A stretch of 44,737 nt of DNA. Source: DASSYK01 sp036258315 (GTDB taxonomy: Bacteria > Actinomycetota > Thermoleophilia > Solirubrobacterales > 70-9). The position numbers were made by a program, and so were the translations under genes. Below are positions 28,453-37,235 of this stretch, piece by piece. Numbering within the stretch: position 1 is the first letter of the stretch; every line of letters begins with the position of its first letter. The stretch spans positions 1 through 44,737 of the forward strand of contig DATADX010000032.1 of the NCBI GenBank assembly GCA_036258315.1, given 5' to 3'. The notes beneath the pieces were generated by a model. That model saw only the letters and a list, made by a program, of their open reading frames with translations. It had not been told where the DNA came from and did no database searches.

Positions 28453-29382
28453 CGCGAGCGTTTGTTCGAGCCCCTTTTCCAGGGACAGCTGGGCGCGCCA
28501 GCCCAGCTCGTGCTCGGCGAGCGTCGGGTCGAGGGCGGTTCGCTGCACCTCACCCGCTCGCGGCGGCGCGAAGGTTGGCTCGAAGTTCTCGCGTCCCGCC
28601 AGCCGGCCGATCGTCTCGGCCAGCTCGAGGACGTTCGTCTCCACTCCCGTGCCGATGTTGAAGATCCCTTTTCCGGCGGAGCTCGGTGGGGCGAGGATTC
28701 CGGCTACGACGTCGGTCACGTGGATGTAATCGCGGGTCTGCAGGCCGTCGCCGAACACAGTCGGCTTGCCGCCGTCGCGGGCCAGGTCGGAGAAGATCGC
28801 GACGACCCCCGCCTCGAGAGCGGGGTCCTGGCGGGGGCCGTAGACGTTTCCGAGCCGGACCACCGCGGTCGAGATCTCGTGGGTGCGGTCGTAGTACCCC
28901 ACGTACCCCTCGGCGGCCAGCTTGCTCTGCCCATATATGGAGTCCGGCTCGCAGCGCGCCGACTCGGCGAAGGGGAGCTCGTCCTCGCGGCCGACCCCCT
29001 CTCCATACATGGCGCCTCCGGTGGAGACGAACACGAGCCGGCCGGCCCCGACGCGGGCCGCGGCCTCCAGCACGTTGAGCGTGCCGATCACGTTCAGGCG
29101 GGCGTCGAAGCCCGGATCGGCCATCGACTTGCGGACGTCGATCTGGGCGGCGAGGTGAAAGACGGCTTCCGGACCGAAGCCCTCCAGCGCCGTCAGCAGG
29201 ACGCGCGGGTCGGTTACGTCGAGCACCTCGAGCGTGGCGCCGTGCTGGAGCGCCGCCGAGAGGTTCTCGCGTTTGCCGCTCGAGAGATCGTCGAGGACGA
29301 GGACATCGTCACCCCGCTCGAGGAGCGCGTCGACGAGATGCGATCCGATGAAACCGGCCCCGCCTGTGACCAGCGACTTCAC
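28450..29382 (-). CDS. NAD-dependent epimerase/dehydratase (GalE-like, extended SDR)
   Basis: 310 residues; converts a nucleotide sugar, probably UDP-glucose/galactose or a uronate. Seen: SLVTGGAGFIGSHLVDALLE (G-x-x-G-x-x-G), VLDDLSSGKRENL, FHLAAQIDVRKSMADPGFDA, LVFVSTGGAMYGEG, DSIYGQSKLAAEGYVGYY with the Y-x-x-x-K catalytic pair, VVRLGNVYGPRQDP, VFGDGLQTRDYIHVTDV and FNIGTGVETNVLELAE. GTG start at 29382 is supported by TACGCT 6 nt upstream. The pattern is that of UDP-glucose 4-epimerases, but rfbB-like dehydratases look similar. Divergent from topA. Confidence 0.9.
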   Translation of the reverse strand: MKSLVTGGAGFIGSHLVDALLERGDDVLVLDDLSSGKRENLSAALQHGATLEVLDVTDPRVLLTALEGFGPEAVFHLAAQIDVRKSMADPGFDARLNVIGTLNVLEAAARVGAGRLVFVSTGGAMYGEGVGREDELPFAESARCEPDSIYGQSKLAAEGYVGYYDRTHEISTAVVRLGNVYGPRQDPALEAGVVAIFSDLARDGGKPTVFGDGLQTRDYIHVTDVVAGILAPPSSAGKGIFNIGTGVETNVLELAETIGRLAGRENFEPTFAPPRAGEVQRTALDPTLAEHELGWRAQLSLEKGLEQTLA

Positions 29383-29388
29383 GCGTGA

Positions 29389-29394
29389 AGCGTA
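29389..29394 (-). promoter_or_regulatory. -10 element (TACGCT) for the epimerase
   Basis: Six nt before GTG 29382 on the minus strand. Confidence 0.5.
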
Positions 29395-29527
29395 ACCGTG
29401 ACCGCGGGGACATCCGCACGTTAAGCCTCACGGCGCATCCGATGGCTGGTGCTACTCTCGCGCACCGACTGGGCAGATGGGGAGGCATCCGGTGTTGCTT
29501 CGACTCCCCTCTACCGTTGGCCTCGCC

Positions 29528-31957
29528 ATGCGACTGATCGTCACAGAGAAGAACAACAGCGCGAAGAAGATCGCCGACATCCTCAGCGGGGGCGCCGCGA
29601 AGGAGGAGTCCTCCTACCGGACGCCCTACTACACGTGGAAGGACGGCGACGGCGAGCAGATGACCATCGGCCTCAAGGGCCACGTCCTCAATCCCGCCTT
29701 CCCCGACTCCTACAACAACTGGCAGGAGACCGATCCGCGCGACCTGATCGACGCCGAGCTGATCAAGGAGCCGACCGACAAGAACGTCGTCCGGGCCCTG
29801 AAGAAGGTCGCCAAGGAGGCCGACGACCTCGTGATCGCGACCGACTACGACCGCGAGGGCGAGCTGATCGGGCTCGAGGCCCTGCAGGAGATCGTCGAGG
29901 CGAATCCCGAGCTCGCCACCGCCGAGGGCGTGCACGAGGACGGCACCGCCGTCAAGCGCGCCCGCTACTCCGCCCTCACCAAGGACGAGATCGAGCGGGC
30001 CTTCTCGAACCTCGATGAGCTCTCGATGCCGCTCGCCAACGCCGGCGCCGCCCGACAGGACATGGACCTGATCTGGGGCGCGACGCTGACCCGCGCGGTC
30101 TCGATGGCGACGCGCCGCTTCGGCGCCAACTTCCTCTCCGTCGGCCGCGTCCAGAGCCCGACCCTCGGGCTGATCGTCGAGCGCGAGCTCGAGCGCCGCG
30201 CCCACGTCCCCGAGCCCTTCTGGGAGGTGAGCGCGGCCTTCGCCCATCCCGACGGCAGCTTCGTCGCCGAGCACACGACCGACAGGTTCTGGAAGGAGGA
30301 AGAGGCGAAGGCCGCGGTCGCGAACACCAACGACCCCGGGACCGTCAAGGAGATCACCGCGCGCAGGAACACGCGGAAGCCGCCGACGCCGCTCAACACC
30401 ACCGCCTTCACCACCGACGCGTCGAGCCGGCTCGGGATTACGCCGTCGCGGGCGATGCGGATCGCGGAGGACCTCTACATGGACGGCTACATCTCCTATC
30501 CGCGCACCGACAACACCGTCTACCCGTCCTCGCTCGACACGCGCGAGCTGATCGGCGAGCTCGTCAAGGTCGACGAGTTCAAGGCCGCCTCCTTCCTGCT
30601 CGACCAGCCCAACCTGACGGCGACCCGGGGCAAGAAGGAGACGACCGACCACCCGCCGGTCTACCCGACCTCGGCGGTCAACCCGAAGCGCCTCGAGGCC
30701 CGTTCCGAGCAGCACCGGAAGGTCTACGAGCTCGTCGCGCGGCGCTTCCTCGCCACCTTCAGCCCGCCGATGGTGACGGAGGGCACGCGGGCAAACATCA
30801 CGGCGCGTCCTTCTGGAGACACGGCTGTTGATGGTGGAGAGCCCGAGACCTACTTCGTGCGCGGCTCGGTCGTGGTCGACCCCGGGTTCGCCGCGATCTA
30901 CACCTACGCCCGCTCGGCCGACACCGAGATCCCGAAGCTCGAGGAGGGCCAGGAGCTGAAGCTCGAGGGCGTCGAGCTCGAGGGCAAGGAGACGCCGCCG
31001 CCGGCCCGCCTCTCGCAGGGCAAGCTGATCGAGCTGATGGAGGAGCGCGGGCTCGGCACCAAGGCGACCCGCGCCGACATCATCCAGAAGCTCTACGACC
31101 GCGGCTACGTGTTCGGGAACCCGCCGGAGCCGTCGGAGACCGGGATCGCGATGTACCGCGCCTTCAAGGAGTTCGTGCCGCGGATGGCGACGCCCGAGAT
31201 GACGGCCGAGATGGAGGCCGAGATGGACCAGATCGCGGCCGGCGAGATGAGCAAGGACGAGGTCCTCGCCGACAGCCGCGACATGCTCCGCTCCGCCTAC
31301 GACGAGATGGGCGGCGACCTGAAGACCGAGGACGAGGACGCGAACTGGCGCAAGTTCGCGCGCGAGGTCTGGGCCGGGATGGACCAGGACCGGATCCTCG
31401 GCCCCTGCATCGTCTGCCGCGAGGCCGGCCGCACCCAGCCCGACGGCTCCCCGAACATGCTCCGGATCATCAAGGCGCGCAAGTCCGGGAAGCGCTTCGT
31501 CGGCTGTCAGGGCTGGGACGGCGACGACCCCGACTCGCCGAACTCCTGCGACGTCACCTTCCCGCTCCCCCAGCGCGTCCGCGGCCTCTACAAGATCGAG
31601 GAGGTCTGCTCGGTCTGCGGGCAGACCCCGCGCCTCCAGGTCGTCCCCTGGCGCGGGCGCCCCTGGAAGCTCTGCCTGAACGACGAGTGCCCCTCGATGG
31701 CGGAGATGAAGCGCCGCCGCGCCGAGCGCGAGGCGGCCAGGGCCGCGAAGGAGTCCGAGGCGGACGGCGCCGAGGCCGACGGCACTGCCGACACCGAGGC
31801 GGCCGTAGCCGAGGCCGAGAAGATCGCCGGCCAGGCCTCGGCGACCAAGGTGAAGCGGGCGCGCGGCGCGGAGAACGGCGCCCGGTCACGCTCGAAGTCC
31901 GGGAACGGGGCGAAGTCGAAGAGCGGCTCGCGCGCGAACCCCCGCGCCAAGAGCTGA
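29528..31957 (+). CDS. topA: DNA topoisomerase I, archaeal-type (type IA)
   Basis: 809 residues. Relaxes negative supercoils. The N-terminus MRLIVTEKNNSAKKIADILS and TDPRDLIDAELIKEPTDKN, VIATDYDREGELIGLEALQ, AGAARQDMDLIWGATLTRAV match archaeal TopA (haloarchaeal in particular) rather than bacterial TopA, whose Toprim reads like VIVESPAKAKTI. Catalytic Tyr is residue 324 in YISYPRTDNTVYP; Asp residues sit in DYDREGE. Then TKATRADIIQKLYDRGYV and three Cys clusters in the tail (ILGPCIVC..., CQGWDGDDPDSPNSC, EEVCSVCGQTPRL...CLNDEC), followed by an Ala/Glu/Lys/Ser-rich disordered end. TACCGT lies 10 nt before the ATG. Upstream frame extends to 29477 without coding character. It lies where actinobacterial topA is expected, next to tmk-holB. 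Confidence 0.94.
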   Translation: MRLIVTEKNNSAKKIADILSGGAAKEESSYRTPYYTWKDGDGEQMTIGLKGHVLNPAFPDSYNNWQETDPRDLIDAELIKEPTDKNVVRALKKVAKEADDLVIATDYDREGELIGLEALQEIVEANPELATAEGVHEDGTAVKRARYSALTKDEIERAFSNLDELSMPLANAGAARQDMDLIWGATLTRAVSMATRRFGANFLSVGRVQSPTLGLIVERELERRAHVPEPFWEVSAAFAHPDGSFVAEHTTDRFWKEEEAKAAVANTNDPGTVKEITARRNTRKPPTPLNTTAFTTDASSRLGITPSRAMRIAEDLYMDGYISYPRTDNTVYPSSLDTRELIGELVKVDEFKAASFLLDQPNLTATRGKKETTDHPPVYPTSAVNPKRLEARSEQHRKVYELVARRFLATFSPPMVTEGTRANITARPSGDTAVDGGEPETYFVRGSVVVDPGFAAIYTYARSADTEIPKLEEGQELKLEGVELEGKETPPPARLSQGKLIELMEERGLGTKATRADIIQKLYDRGYVFGNPPEPSETGIAMYRAFKEFVPRMATPEMTAEMEAEMDQIAAGEMSKDEVLADSRDMLRSAYDEMGGDLKTEDEDANWRKFAREVWAGMDQDRILGPCIVCREAGRTQPDGSPNMLRIIKARKSGKRFVGCQGWDGDDPDSPNSCDVTFPLPQRVRGLYKIEEVCSVCGQTPRLQVVPWRGRPWKLCLNDECPSMAEMKRRRAEREAARAAKESEADGAEADGTADTEAAVAEAEKIAGQASATKVKRARGAENGARSRSKSGNGAKSKSGSRANPRAKS

Positions 31958-31968
31958 TCGGCCCTCTG

Positions 31969-31985
31969 CGTCCGGTCGCCGGACG
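31969..31985. terminator. Hairpin CGTCCGG-TCG-CCGGACG after topA
   Basis: Perfect seven-base stem 12 bp after the topA stop and 23 bp from the convergent methyltransferase stop. No T-tract; likely bidirectional stem-loop terminator. Confidence 0.5.
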
Positions 31986-32007
31986 GAGATCGTCGCGGCG
32001 CGCCGGC

Positions 32008-32868
32008 TCAGGCGCGCCCGACCGCCATCAGAACCCGGTTCGACAGCCGCACGGCGCCGTCGTCGCCCGCGGCGCCGCGGGCCGCTTCGGTGATCGCCTC
32101 CCAGGCCTGCTTCTGGACGTCGGCCGGGTGGGGCTCGATCATCGCGATGATCGGCGGCGCGATCTCCTGGATGAAGGTCGTGAACTCCTCGGGCGACGAC
32201 CACTCGAAGGTGACCTCGGCCTCCTCCACCTCGACGTCCGAGAACCCGCCGCCCTCGAGCAGGCCGCCGATCGCCTCGGGCGTCGGTCGCGAGAGTGGAC
32301 CGGGAGTGCCGGGGGGCGGCGGTGGGACCTCGAGGCGCTCCATCACGGTCTTCATCGGGATCGCCAGGAAGGGGACCTGCTCGGGGAGACCCCACGAGGC
32401 AATCGCCATCTTCCCGCCCGGCCTCAGGAACCCGCGGACGCGGGCGGCCGCGCCCTCGCCGTCGGGCTCGAAGATGATCCCGAAGCGCGACAGGGCAGCG
32501 TCGAAGCTGTCCTCTGGGAAATCGAGGGAGGACGCGTCCGCCTCGACGAACTCGATGTTCTCGAGCCCGGCCGCTGCCGCGCGCTCGCGCCCGTAGGCGA
32601 GCATCTCGGCGGAGATGTCGGTCGCGACCACGCTGCCCTCCGGCCCGGCCAACTCCGCCGCGGTCAACGCGGGCTCGCCGTAGCCGGCGGCGATGTCGAG
32701 CACGCGGCTGCCGGGCTTCACCCCCGCGAGCTCGACCAGCCGCTCGCTGATGCCGCTCGCGGCGCTGTCGATGAGCTCCGACCACTTGCGCCATCCCGTC
32801 GCGGCGCTGTCCCACTGGGTTCGCTGACCGGCCCGGAACTCACCGGGATCGACTGCCTTCGACTCCAT
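32008..32868 (-). CDS. Class I SAM-dependent methyltransferase
   Basis: 286 residues. Seen: WDSAATGWRKWSELIDSAAS, VLDIAAGYGEPALTAAELAG (motif I), VVATDISAEMLAYGRERAAA, FVEADASSLDFPEDSFDAAL (motif III), LRPGGKMAIASWGLPEQVP. The ATG follows AAAGGGAGAT. It lies between topA and tmk on the opposite strand, interrupting a usual tandem. A 19-bp palindrome at 32914-32932 falls where its -35 would be (TAGCGT at about 32900 as -10), suggesting repression by a dimeric regulator. Substrate unknown; resembles the gene at 25197. Confidence 0.9.
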   Translation of the reverse strand: MESKAVDPGEFRAGQRTQWDSAATGWRKWSELIDSAASGISERLVELAGVKPGSRVLDIAAGYGEPALTAAELAGPEGSVVATDISAEMLAYGRERAAAAGLENIEFVEADASSLDFPEDSFDAALSRFGIIFEPDGEGAAARVRGFLRPGGKMAIASWGLPEQVPFLAIPMKTVMERLEVPPPPPGTPGPLSRPTPEAIGGLLEGGGFSDVEVEEAEVTFEWSSPEEFTTFIQEIAPPIIAMIEPHPADVQKQAWEAITEAARGAAGDDGAVRLSNRVLMAVGRA

Positions 32869-32913
32869 CGCGATCTCCCTTTCCCTCGTCGGCTGAGGCG
32901 ACGCTAGCCGATT

Positions 32914-32932
32914 CCCTTCACTCAGTAAAGGG
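32914..32932. promoter_or_regulatory. 19-bp palindrome CCCTTCACTCAGTAAAGGG: operator candidate
   Basis: Nine-base arms with one mismatch around a central base, between the divergent methyltransferase and tmk starts. Size and symmetry suit a TetR- or MarR-type dimer; no such regulator is encoded nearby. Confidence 0.5.
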
Positions 32933-32961
32933 TGGCTTCGGAAGCCGTATGGCCGGGCGTT

Positions 32962-32967
32962 TAGCCT
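32962..32967 (+). promoter_or_regulatory. -10 element (TAGCCT) for tmk
   Basis: Six nt before GTG 32974. Confidence 0.5.
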
Positions 32968-32973
32968 GGCGGG

Positions 32974-33597
32974 GTGTTCATCTCGCTGGAGGGAATCGAC
33001 GGGTCGGGGAAGACGACCCAGGCGAAGCGACTGGCCGAGGCGCTCGGGCCCGACACGGTGCTGATCCGCGAGCCGGGCGGGACCGAGCCGGGCGAGCGGA
33101 TCCGCGACGTCCTCAAGGACCCGCGGCTCTCGCTCGACCCGCTCGCCGAGCTGCTGCTCTTCTGCGCCGCCCGCGCCCAGCTCGTCGCCGAGGTGATCGA
33201 CCCCGCGCGCCAGCGCGGCACCGATGTGGTCTGCGACCGTTTCAGCGACTCGAGCATCGCCTACCAGGGCGTCGCGCGGCGGCTGGGAGCCGATCGGGTC
33301 GAGTCGCTCTGCGACATCGCCACCGGCGGCGTCTGGCCCGACCTCACCTTCTTCCTGCGCATCCATCCCGAGGTCGCGGCGGAGCGGATCGCCGCCGAGG
33401 GGCGCGCGGCGGACCGCTTCGAGGGCGAGGGCCTGCAGCTCCAGAAGGCGGTCGCCGAGGGCTACGAGGAGGTCGCGGCGCGCCATCGCGAGCGCTTCCG
33501 GGTGATCGACGCCTCCGCCTCGCCGGACGAGGTTCACGCCGCCCTGCTCGCCGAGCTCGACCGCGTCCGGGCCGGCGCCCGTGGCGGTGCCGCGTGA
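32974..33597 (+). CDS. tmk: Thymidylate kinase
   Basis: 207 residues. Phosphorylates dTMP to dTDP. Seen: FISLEGIDGSGKTTQAKRLA (P-loop), LIREPGGTEPGERIRDVL (substrate E-P-G-G-T), VVCDRFSDSSIAYQGVARR (D-R-x-x-x-S) and the lid region RIAAEGRAADRFEGEG. GTG start from a leaderless promoter. Its stop overlaps the holB start (TGATG), the usual tmk-holB coupling in actinobacteria. Confidence 0.96.
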   Translation: MFISLEGIDGSGKTTQAKRLAEALGPDTVLIREPGGTEPGERIRDVLKDPRLSLDPLAELLLFCAARAQLVAEVIDPARQRGTDVVCDRFSDSSIAYQGVARRLGADRVESLCDIATGGVWPDLTFFLRIHPEVAAERIAAEGRAADRFEGEGLQLQKAVAEGYEEVAARHRERFRVIDASASPDEVHAALLAELDRVRAGARGGAA

Positions 33598-34730
33598 TGG
33601 CGGTCGCGGAGGCGGCGATCCCGGCCGCGCTCGCCGCGGCGACGCGCCAGCAGCCGCGCGCCCGCTCGGCGCTCGGCGCAGCGCTCGCGACCGGCCCCAC
33701 TCACGCCTACCTGTTCCGGGGCCCGGCGGGCTCGGGCAAGCAGGCGGCGGCGCGCGCCTTTGCCGCTGAGCTGCTCGCGACCGGGGCTCCCGACCCCGAG
33801 GACGCGCGCCGCCGGGCGCTGCTCGAGCCCTCGCCCCACCCGGACCTCGTCTGGCTGCGCCCTCCGGGCGCCCAGCACCTCGTCGACGAGGTGCGCGAGT
33901 CGGTGATCCGCGCCGCGAGCCTCCGCCCGGCCGAGGGGGAGCACCGCGTGTTCGTGATCGAGGAGGCCGAGGGGCTCCGCGACGAGAGCCAGAACGCGCT
34001 CCTCAAGACGCTCGAGGAGCCGGCGCCATTCGCCCACCTGCTCCTGCTCTGCTCCGAGCCCGAGCTGCTCGCCGAGACGATCGTCTCCCGCTGTCAGCCG
34101 GTCGAGTTCGCCCCGCTCGCCCCGGAGGCGGTCGTTGAGGCGCTTGGGGCGAGCGGTCCGGAGGCCGAGGCGGTCGCGCGCCTCTGCGGCGGTGACCTCG
34201 AGCTAGCCCGGTTCCTGCTCGGCGAGCGCGGACGGGCCCTCCGCGCCGCCGCCGAGGCCGGCGCCCGTGCTGCCCGCAATCAGCCCGAGGCCGCCGAGCC
34301 CTACCGCGAGCTGCTCGACTCGGCCGAGCGGACGGGTGGCGACGCCGGCGCCGAGGAGGAGCGGCGGCTGCTCGAGCTGGCCGAGCAGGGCGGGCGCCGC
34401 GGCCGCACCGGGAAGCTCACCCGCGAGGCGATCGAGCAGGTGAAGCGGACCGAGCGCCGTGCCCGCACCCAGGCGCTGGACCTCGGCCTCGCCCTCTGCG
34501 GCGCCTGGTACCGCGACCTCGCCGCCGTCGCCTCGGGCGCCGACGAGGTGGTCCTCAACGTCGACCGCCGCGACGAGCTCGCCGCCGACGCCGCCGGCCT
34601 CGACCCGGCGATGGCGCGCGAGGCGGTCGAATGGGTTCTGGAGACGCGGCGGCGGCTGCGCCTGAACGTGTCGGAGGAGCTCGCGATGCAAGCGCTCTGG
34701 CTGCGCTTGGCGGAATTGCTCGACGCCTGA
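33597..34730 (+). CDS. holB: DNA polymerase III subunit delta prime
   Basis: 377 residues. Clamp-loader subunit. Seen: THAYLFRGPAGSGKQAAARA (Walker A-like), HPDLVWLRPPGAQHLVDEV, VFVIEEAEGLRDESQNALLK and TLEEPAPFAHLLLLC (modified Walker B and sensor region), SRCQPVEFAPL (S-R-C sensor 1/SRC). C-terminal half is helical and Ala/Arg-rich, as in actinobacterial homologues. Starts at ATG 33597, overlapping the tmk stop; GTG 33594 is an in-frame alternative. Followed by 21 bp to the histidine kinase. Confidence 0.93.
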   Translation: MAVAEAAIPAALAAATRQQPRARSALGAALATGPTHAYLFRGPAGSGKQAAARAFAAELLATGAPDPEDARRRALLEPSPHPDLVWLRPPGAQHLVDEVRESVIRAASLRPAEGEHRVFVIEEAEGLRDESQNALLKTLEEPAPFAHLLLLCSEPELLAETIVSRCQPVEFAPLAPEAVVEALGASGPEAEAVARLCGGDLELARFLLGERGRALRAAAEAGARAARNQPEAAEPYRELLDSAERTGGDAGAEEERRLLELAEQGGRRGRTGKLTREAIEQVKRTERRARTQALDLGLALCGAWYRDLAAVASGADEVVLNVDRRDELAADAAGLDPAMAREAVEWVLETRRRLRLNVSEELAMQALWLRLAELLDA

Positions 34731-34751
34731 TCTGTTAGTAGATACTTAGAC

Positions 34752-36491
34752 ATGGCCTCGAACGAAGCTCGAGGAGGGGCGGGCGGCCGCCGCATTCCGA
34801 TGCGCCTGTGGCTGGGCGCTGCCTTCGCTGGGGTGACGATGATCACCGCCTTCGCCGTCTACATCTTCGTCGACGACTCGTCGGGTCGGACCCTGCAGAG
34901 CGAAAGCTCGGACCTCGCGGTGGGGCGGACGACGAGCGTCGCCGACGCCCTCGAGGCGGCCCAGATGCAGCCCGGCGAGGCGGCGGAGATCCTGGACGAG
35001 GCGAACACCGAGAACTTCGAGGTCTGGGCGATCAACCGCAAGGGCGGTCCGTTCGCCCCGGCCGCGACTCCCCCGCGTGACCTGCGCACCGTCCAGGGAG
35101 CGGGCGACGCCTCGGCGGCGGCGAAGGCGGGTCGCCGCTACCGGCTGGAGCTGCCCGGCGACAACACGCTCGCGTCGGCGCCGATCTTCGGGGCGGAGGG
35201 GGTCCGGGGCACTGTCGTGGTGGTCGCCGAGCCGCCGCCGGCGCTCGCCCGCGCCTTCGACGACCTCCAGGGCGACCGCCTGCGCGCGCTCGCGATCGCG
35301 ATCGGGGTCGGCGTCGTCGTCGGCTTCATCGTCTCGTCGCTGATCACGATCCGGATCAAGCGCCTGGCAAGGAGCGCCGAGCAGATGGCCGCCGGGCGCT
35401 TCGACGCCCCGCTCCCGCCGGCCGGGATCGGCGACGAGGTCGGCGACCTGACCCGCTCGCTCGACACGATGCGCGAGGCGTTGCGCGACAGCTTCGACGC
35501 GCTCGCGACCGAGCGGGACCGCCTCTCGGCGGTCTTCGAAGGTCTCCGCGAGGCCGTGATCGTGGTCGGCGACGACGGCGAGGTGCGGTTCTCCAACCAG
35601 GCCGCCGAGCGCCTCGTGCGCGGGGGCCGGCCGGCCATGGCCCTGATTCCCGCGCTTCGCCGCGCGGCCGAGGAGGGCTCGGACGAGGTCCCGGAGCTCA
35701 ACATCGAGGACCGCGTCTACGCCGTGCAGGCCCGGCGCGTGGCCGCCGAGCACGCCGTGCTGATGGTCGTCCGCGACCGCACCGATGAGCTGAAGCGCGC
35801 GGAGGCCGAGCGCGAATTCGTCTCCAACGCCGCCCATGAGCTGCGCAACCCGCTGGCCGGGATCTCGGGCGCGATCGAGGTCCTGCGCGGCGGCGCCAAG
35901 AACGACCCCGAGGCACGCGACCGGTTCCTCGCCCGGCTCGCCGACGACGCCGAGCGGATGACCCGGCTGACGCAGGCGCTCCTGACGTTGGCGCGCGTCG
36001 AAGCGGCGGACGAACGGGACGCGGCCGATGTGGTCGACGTCACGATGGCCGCCGAGGAGGCCGCGGGCACGGTCGAGCGCCCGCCGGGGGTCGAGATCGT
36101 CACCGAGGTCGATTCCGACCTGGTCGCCGAGGGAGACCCGGTGCTGCTGCGGCAGGTGCTCGTCGGGCTCCTCTCCAACGCGTGCAGGCACACCCCGGCG
36201 CCGGGCAGGATTACCGTGCGCGGCGCGCGGGGAGACACCGGAGTGGTGACGATCGAGGTGGAGGACACCGGGAAGGGAATAGCGCCCGCCGAGCAGGACC
36301 GCATCTTCGAGCGCTTCTATCGCGGCCGCAGCGGGTACGAGGGCTATGGCTTCGGGCTCGGGCTCTCGATCGCGAAGCGGATGGTCGACGTGATGGGGGG
36401 CGAGATCGGCGTCACCTCCGAGCCCGGCCGCGGGGCCACGTTCTGGGTGCGCCTGCGCCAGCCCAAGCCGACCGCGACCCCGGTGGCCTGA
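34752..36491 (+). CDS. Sensor histidine kinase (HAMP-PAS-HisKA-HATPase)
   Basis: 579 residues. Membrane segment 1 at 20-37 (LGAAFAGVTMITAFAVYIFV), an extracellular domain of about 130 residues, segment 2 near 180-200 (AIAIGVGVVVGFIVSSLI), HAMP (MAAGRFDAPLPPAGIGDEVG), PAS (LREAVIVVGDDGEVRFSNQA), HisKA with phospho-His in FVSNAAHELRNPLAGISGAI, and HATPase with N box LLSNACRHTPAPGRITV, EDTGKGIAPAEQDRIFERFY and GYGFGLGLSIAKRMVDVMGG. Resembles SenX3/PhoR-type kinases. GATACT 5 nt before ATG 34752 may be a leaderless -10, read after holB. It overlaps the regulator gene by one base (TGATG). Confidence 0.94.
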   Translation: MASNEARGGAGGRRIPMRLWLGAAFAGVTMITAFAVYIFVDDSSGRTLQSESSDLAVGRTTSVADALEAAQMQPGEAAEILDEANTENFEVWAINRKGGPFAPAATPPRDLRTVQGAGDASAAAKAGRRYRLELPGDNTLASAPIFGAEGVRGTVVVVAEPPPALARAFDDLQGDRLRALAIAIGVGVVVGFIVSSLITIRIKRLARSAEQMAAGRFDAPLPPAGIGDEVGDLTRSLDTMREALRDSFDALATERDRLSAVFEGLREAVIVVGDDGEVRFSNQAAERLVRGGRPAMALIPALRRAAEEGSDEVPELNIEDRVYAVQARRVAAEHAVLMVVRDRTDELKRAEAEREFVSNAAHELRNPLAGISGAIEVLRGGAKNDPEARDRFLARLADDAERMTRLTQALLTLARVEAADERDAADVVDVTMAAEEAAGTVERPPGVEIVTEVDSDLVAEGDPVLLRQVLVGLLSNACRHTPAPGRITVRGARGDTGVVTIEVEDTGKGIAPAEQDRIFERFYRGRSGYEGYGFGLGLSIAKRMVDVMGGEIGVTSEPGRGATFWVRLRQPKPTATPVA

Positions 36492-37201
36492 TGCCCCCGA
36501 CGCCCACCGCACCCGGCCGCATCCTCGTCGTCGACGACGAGCCGTCGGTCCGCGAGTCGGTCGGCTACGCGCTCGAGCAGGAGGGCTTCGAGGTCACCCT
36601 CGCCGCCGACGGCGAGTCCGCCGAGGACCGGATCGCAGCCGACAGCTTCGACCTCCTGATCCTCGACATCATGATGCCCGGCAAGAGCGGCCTCGACGTC
36701 TGCCGGGAGGTCCGCTCGCGGAGCCCGGTCCCGATCATCCTCCTGACCGCCAAGGACGCTGAGGTCGACAAGGTCGTCGGCCTCGAGGTCGGCGCCGACG
36801 ACTACGTGACCAAGCCCTTCTCGGTCCGCGAGCTGCTCGGCCGCGTCCGCGCCCAACTCCGCCGCCGCGCCCTCGACCGCTCCGACGGCAAGGAGGGGAC
36901 CACGATCGAGTCCGGGCCGGTTTCGATCGACCTCGCCCGCCACCTCGTCACGGTCCGCGGCGAGCCGGTCAACCTGACCCGCTCGGAGTTCCAGGTGCTC
37001 CGCCTGCTGGTCGAGAACCCCGGCCAGGTCTTCTCCCGTAAGGAGATCATGGAGGAGCTCTGGCAGACCGAGTTCCGCGGCGACGTCCGGGCCTGCGACG
37101 TCCACATCTCGAACCTGCGCCAGAAGGTCGAGCGCGATCCCCAGAACCCGGAGCTGGTCCTGACGGTGCGCCGGGTCGGGTATCGGTTCGCGGAGAGCTA
37201 G
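36491..37201 (+). CDS. OmpR-family response regulator (RegX3/PhoP-like)
   Basis: 236 residues. Receiver: RILVVDDEPSVRESVGYALE with acidic pocket, phosphoacceptor Asp in FDLLILDIMMPGKSGLDV, Thr/Lys in ILLTAKDAEVDK and VTKPFSVRELLGRV. Winged-helix DNA-binding domain: LVTVRGEPVNLTRSEFQVLR, FSRKEIMEELWQTEFRGDVR, VDVHISNLRQKVE-like stretch and TVRRVGYRFAES. Partner of the kinase just upstream. It ends 7 bp before the stop of the convergent short peptide gene (37209). Confidence 0.94.
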   Translation: MPPTPTAPGRILVVDDEPSVRESVGYALEQEGFEVTLAADGESAEDRIAADSFDLLILDIMMPGKSGLDVCREVRSRSPVPIILLTAKDAEVDKVVGLEVGADDYVTKPFSVRELLGRVRAQLRRRALDRSDGKEGTTIESGPVSIDLARHLVTVRGEPVNLTRSEFQVLRLLVENPGQVFSRKEIMEELWQTEFRGDVRACDVHISNLRQKVERDPQNPELVLTVRRVGYRFAES

Positions 37202-37208
37202 CCGCGGG

Positions 37209-37235
37209 TCAGACGTCGATCCGGTAGCCGCCCTG
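37209..37235 (-). repeat. 27-bp exact repeat, copy 1 (3' end of peptide A)
   Basis: Codes Q-G-G-Y-R-I-D-V-stop. Identical base for base to 37452-37478, including wobble positions. Confidence 0.95.

Noticed and set aside
31997..32018. Two GGCGCGCC octamers
   Set aside because: Expected by chance in GC-rich sequence; one lies in the methyltransferase 3' end.
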